9,571 nucleotides of DNA, taken from contig CBINFS010000075.1 in assembly GCA_966250015.1 (NCBI GenBank), forward strand, positions 1 to 9,571. The letters run 5' to 3'. How positions within the stretch are numbered: position 1 is the stretch's first letter; every line of letters begins with the position of its first letter. Position numbers and translations under genes: made by a program. Positions 6,731 through 9,571 of this stretch are shown here, one piece after another. Below the pieces are notes generated by a model. It did not search any database. It was not told where the DNA came from and worked only from the letters and a program-made list of their open reading frames with translations. The DNA comes from CBINFS01 sp966250015 (lineage in GTDB: Bacteria; Bacteroidota; Rhodothermia; Rhodothermales; DASSAV01).

Positions 6731-6906
6731 CTTTACGAAATAAGGCCTTAGGGATGGGCTAAAGGTTCGCACAGCACCTGGAAAAACTTCGCGGTATCGC
6801 GCCTGCGCGTGCAAACGGTGTGCGCCTGTCAGGATTCTTGATAAATGTCTTATACTTACCCGTTGGTGGTAGACTCATTTGCTCATCGCACGACTCGGGA
6901 CGAACC

Positions 6907-9342
6907 ATGTCTACGCTACGCTCTTGCTCATTCAGCTTGCGGCGATACGCCATCGTGGCAGCGTATATCGCCCTCGCTCTGTTTGCACCTTTTGCGCTGG
7001 CACAGGAGGGGCCGGTCAAGACGTTTGAACTTGCCGACGTGCGGCTTCGCGACGGCATTTTCGCACGCGCCCAGGAGCGCGACCTGGCGTACCTCCTGGC
7101 AATGGACCCCGACCGGCTGCTTGCACCCTTCCTGAAGGAGGCCGGACTGCCCTCCAAAGCTGAGCCGTACGGCAACTGGGAGTCGACCGGGCTCGGGGGG
7201 CACATCGGCGGGCACTACCTGAGCGCGCTCTCCATGATGTACGCCTCGACCGGCAACGAGGAGGTGTTTGAGCGCCTGCGGTACATGCTCGCCGAGCTGC
7301 GGCGCGCGCAGATAGCCAACGGCAACGGGTACATCGGCGGCGTCCCGGACGGCAAAACGATCTGGGAGGAGATCGCCCGCGGCGAGATCGACGCGGAGCC
7401 CTTCGGGCTCAACGGCAAGTGGGTGCCGTGGTACAACCTCCACAAGCTGTATGCGGGGCTGCGCGACGCCTATCGGTATGCGGGCATCGACACCGCCCTC
7501 GACATGCTCGTCGATCTGTCTGACTGGGCCATTCACCTTACCGAAGGCCTTTCCGACGAGCAATTCCAGACGATGCTCCGGACCGAACACGGCGGCATGA
7601 ACGAGGTCCTGGCCGACGTCGCGGCTCTCACGGGTGACGAGAAGTACCTCGAGGCGGCGCGCCGGTTCTCACATCGAATGATACTGGATCCCCTGATGAA
7701 TGCAGAGGACCGGCTGACGGGCCTCCACGCCAATACACAGATACCGAAGGTCGTAGGATTCCAGCGCATCGCCGAGGTGGCCGCCGCTTTCAACGAACCG
7801 GGTTTCGAACACTGGCAGAATGCGGCGCGGTTCTTCTGGCAAACCGTCGTCGACAACCGGACTTTTGCCATCGGCGGCAACAGCGTCGGCGAGCACTTCC
7901 ATCCGGTGGACGATTTTTCGTCGGCGGTGAAAGAGCCGGAGGGGCCGGAGACCTGCAACACGCACAACATGCTGCGCCTGACGAAGAAGCTCTACGAGCA
8001 AAATCCGTCTGTGCTGTACGTGGACTACTTTGAGCGTGCGCTCTACAACCACATCCTCTCGTCGCAGCACCCCGAGCACGGTGGGGTCGTCTACTTCACC
8101 TCGTTGCGCCCCGGCCACTATCGCGTCTACTCACAGCCGGATAGCGCCATGTGGTGCTGCGTCGGCTCCGGCATCGAGAACCATGCGAAGTATGGCGAGA
8201 TGATCTACGCGCATCGGGGCGACGAGCTCTACGTCAACCTGTTCATCCCCTCGACGCTCGACTGGCGGGAGAAGGGCGTGCACGTCTTGCAGGAGACCGG
8301 TTTCCCAGACGAAGAAACCACAACCATCACGATCCAGAATGACGGGACCTTCGCGTTGAACCTGCGCTACCCCGGCTGGGTGCAGGAGGGTAAGCCGGAG
8401 GTGACGGTCAACGGTGAGCCGCAGACTTTCGAGGCGGAGCCGGGCAGCTACATTCGCATCGAAAGGGCGTGGAAGGCAGGCGACGTCGTGACGATGACGT
8501 TGCCCATGCAAACGCACCTCGAACAGCTACCGGACGGGTCGCCGTACTACGCGGTGCTGTACGGGCCGATCGTGCTCGCTGCCGAGCTGGAGCCGTTTGA
8601 GGACGAGCGTCTGGACTTTTTGGCCGACGCGAGCCGGATGGGCCACGTCGCACAGGGACCGCTCTTGCCCGAGCCGAAGGCGCCGATGATCGTGAGTGAA
8701 TCGCCGGACTTCGCCGACCGGATCGTACGCGTCGAGGACCAGCCGCTGACCTTTAAAGCGCCGGGATTGATCGAAAACGTCGAAGAAGAGCCGACCCTGA
8801 AGCCGTTCTTCCGCGTGCACGACGCGCGGTACGTCGTCTACTGGCCATACGCGACGCCGGAGGGGCTCGAAGAGCTAAGGCAAAAGTGGGCGGAGGAAGA
8901 ACGAGAGCGGCTCGCACTCGAGGCGCGGACCGTCGACCGTGTTGCCCCGGGTGAACGGCAATCGGAGGCCGATCATGGGTTCGAGGGTGAAGACACCGAA
9001 GCGGGTCCTTACCGCGGCCGCCGGTGGCGGCACGCACAAGGGTGGTTCAGCTACGTGCTCCGCGACCCGGACCGTGAGGCAGCCACGCTTCGCGTCACGT
9101 ACTCCGCTGCCGACCGCGGCCGTACCTTCGACATTCTGATGAACGACGTCAAGGTGGCAACCCAGGTGCTCGACGGCTCCCGCGACGGCGACTTCTTCTC
9201 AGTGGACTACCCCATTCCCACTGAGGTATTCGATAACGCCAAAGACGGTGCGTACGTGACGAAGTTCGTCGCCCATCCCGGCTCGATGGCCGGCGGCGTC
9301 TTCGACGTCCGCCTCCTCCGCCCCTCGGAAGCCTCCCCGTGA
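6907..9342 (+). CDS. Secreted GH127/GH146 beta-L-arabinofuranosidase-like glycosidase
   Basis: An 811-residue secreted hydrolase. A signal peptide covers about residues 1-32, with likely cleavage at FALA/QEGP. The DUF1680 catalytic region (about 38-560) shows STGLGGHIGGHYLSAL, WVPWYNLHKLYAGL and the signature residues of the cysteine glycosidases: GGNSVGEHF (E329, likely acid/base), PETCN (E348 and C350, zinc ligands) and MWCCVGSG (C417, C418: nucleophile and zinc ligand, by analogy with Bifidobacterium HypBA1). All are intact, so the enzyme is probably active. PFFRVHDARYVVYW (about 633-646) fits DUF4986, and DRVAPGERQSEADH to the AGGVFDVRLL end (about 677-804) fits DUF6805. The family removes beta-L-arabinofuranose from plant or algal glycans or glycoproteins; GGNS-EHF suggests the GH146 side. 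The ATG at 6907 is preferred over a GTG at 6820, because the 29 extra residues would bury the signal peptide. No SusC/SusD, transporter or other glycosidase is adjacent. Confidence 0.92.
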   Translation: MSTLRSCSFSLRRYAIVAAYIALALFAPFALAQEGPVKTFELADVRLRDGIFARAQERDLAYLLAMDPDRLLAPFLKEAGLPSKAEPYGNWESTGLGGHIGGHYLSALSMMYASTGNEEVFERLRYMLAELRRAQIANGNGYIGGVPDGKTIWEEIARGEIDAEPFGLNGKWVPWYNLHKLYAGLRDAYRYAGIDTALDMLVDLSDWAIHLTEGLSDEQFQTMLRTEHGGMNEVLADVAALTGDEKYLEAARRFSHRMILDPLMNAEDRLTGLHANTQIPKVVGFQRIAEVAAAFNEPGFEHWQNAARFFWQTVVDNRTFAIGGNSVGEHFHPVDDFSSAVKEPEGPETCNTHNMLRLTKKLYEQNPSVLYVDYFERALYNHILSSQHPEHGGVVYFTSLRPGHYRVYSQPDSAMWCCVGSGIENHAKYGEMIYAHRGDELYVNLFIPSTLDWREKGVHVLQETGFPDEETTTITIQNDGTFALNLRYPGWVQEGKPEVTVNGEPQTFEAEPGSYIRIERAWKAGDVVTMTLPMQTHLEQLPDGSPYYAVLYGPIVLAAELEPFEDERLDFLADASRMGHVAQGPLLPEPKAPMIVSESPDFADRIVRVEDQPLTFKAPGLIENVEEEPTLKPFFRVHDARYVVYWPYATPEGLEELRQKWAEEERERLALEARTVDRVAPGERQSEADHGFEGEDTEAGPYRGRRWRHAQGWFSYVLRDPDREAATLRVTYSAADRGRTFDILMNDVKVATQVLDGSRDGDFFSVDYPIPTEVFDNAKDGAYVTKFVAHPGSMAGGVFDVRLLRPSEASP

Positions 9343-9357
9343 TAGGGCGCAAATGAC

Positions 9358-9412
9358 GCCGATGTTCGCTGATGATTTTTCGTGTCGATACGGATCGACA
9401 TCGGCAGGTTTT
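9358..9412 (+). terminator. Candidate terminator after the glycosidase, with two competing stems
   Basis: GCCGATGT (9358-9365) pairs perfectly with ACATCGGC (9398-9405). Within the loop TGTCGAT (9383-9389) pairs with ATCGACA (9394-9400) around ACGG. The two stems share 9398-9400, so they cannot both form fully. AGG and then TTTT (9409-9412) follow the outer stem. It starts 16 bases after the stop codon. The T run is short and the outer loop is long, so intrinsic termination is plausible but weak. Confidence 0.42.
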
Positions 9413-9438
9413 GTGCCACTAAATACTTAATAATACAC

Positions 9439-9569
9439 GTCATTCCGGACCGCCGGGCTTGTGATCCAATCTACGTTACGGAAAACCTACCCGGTTCTGC
9501 CTCGCACTACCGTCGAATGGATTTACTTCGTCAGTCACTTCGTTCGTGTCGGATCAAGTCCGGAATGAC
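9439..9569. repeat. 131-base palindromic element with 12-bp perfect inverted ends
   Basis: GTCATTCCGGAC (9439-9450) and GTCCGGAATGAC (9558-9569) are perfect inverted ends. The similarity extends inward: right end (reverse complement) GGAC-CTTG-like continuation GGACTTGATCC against left GGAC-cgccggg-CTTGTGATCC, which fits with a small insertion. The inside has no open frame of note. It resembles a MITE or an intergenic palindromic repeat. The window ends two bases later, so flanking target-site duplication cannot be judged. Confidence 0.6.
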
Positions 9570-9571
9570 CT

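Larger units (their letters stand above)
6359..6906. other. Long intergenic region with repeat fragments
   Basis: 548 bases without a convincing gene. The first 160 bases show only short palindromes (CTGTACAG at 6365-6372; TGACT/AGTCA at 6391-6407) and no hairpin followed by T residues, so no terminator for the upstream gene is recognised. From about 6522 to 6730 the sequence is a patchwork of dispersed-repeat fragments, annotated separately. A perfect 10-base palindrome TAAGGCCTTA lies at 6741-6750. Short open frames here (62 and 64 codons) are translations of the repeats. A TATACT at 6852-6857 resembles a -10 box, but no matching -35 was found at normal spacing, so the glycosidase promoter is not identified. 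Confidence 0.6.

Noticed and set aside
6820..6906. A GTG start giving the glycosidase 29 extra N-terminal residues
   Set aside because: The ATG at 6907 begins a standard signal peptide (basic N-terminus, hydrophobic core, AxA-type cleavage site). The extension would place it internally.

Overview
This GC-rich, gene-dense window most likely comes from a Bacteroidota-type bacterium, perhaps of the Rhodothermia/Balneolia side. That is an inference from three things. The gene families are typical of the group: DUF2911, an HD protein with a Pycsar-effector-type membrane domain, a very large metallophosphatase with an outer-membrane barrel, and a GH127/GH146 arabinofuranosidase with DUF4986 and DUF6805 tails. 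Strong Shine-Dalgarno sequences are absent before the starts. A perfect TAnnTTTG promoter element lies upstream of one gene. No rRNA, tRNA, CRISPR array, transposase or integrase gene was seen.

Layout. Bases 1-198 are the 3' end of a DUF2911 gene (+). It converges, with a 9-base gap, on a 393-residue HD hydrolase whose C-terminus is a PycTM/DUF5706-like membrane module (-, 208-1389). An 84-base divergent spacer with a promoter-like element leads into a 320-residue lipoprotein beta-propeller of the SdiA-regulated/YjiK type (+, 1474-2436). After 139 bases comes a 1260-residue envelope protein that starts at TTG (+, 2576-6358). It combines a lipoprotein signal, a purple-acid-phosphatase-like domain, a middle region with kinase-like motifs, RTX-like repeats and a C-terminal Omp85-like barrel. 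A 548-base intergenic stretch (6359-6906) holds fragments of dispersed palindromic repeats. Next is a secreted 811-residue GH127/GH146 glycosidase (+, 6907-9342). The window ends in a candidate terminator and a 131-base element with 12-bp perfect inverted ends.

How the genes may work together. Four of the five products look like envelope or membrane proteins. The propeller lipoprotein and the phosphatase-barrel protein are codirectional and could be co-expressed at the outer membrane, but nothing in the sequence proves a shared pathway. The HD-PycTM gene stands alone on the minus strand with no cyclase beside it. The glycosidase lacks SusC/SusD or other polysaccharide-utilisation partners and lies between repeat-bearing spacers. 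The most original item is the multi-domain 1260-residue protein: a complete purple-acid-phosphatase metal site and a putative cryptic kinase-fold domain on one outer-membrane polypeptide.
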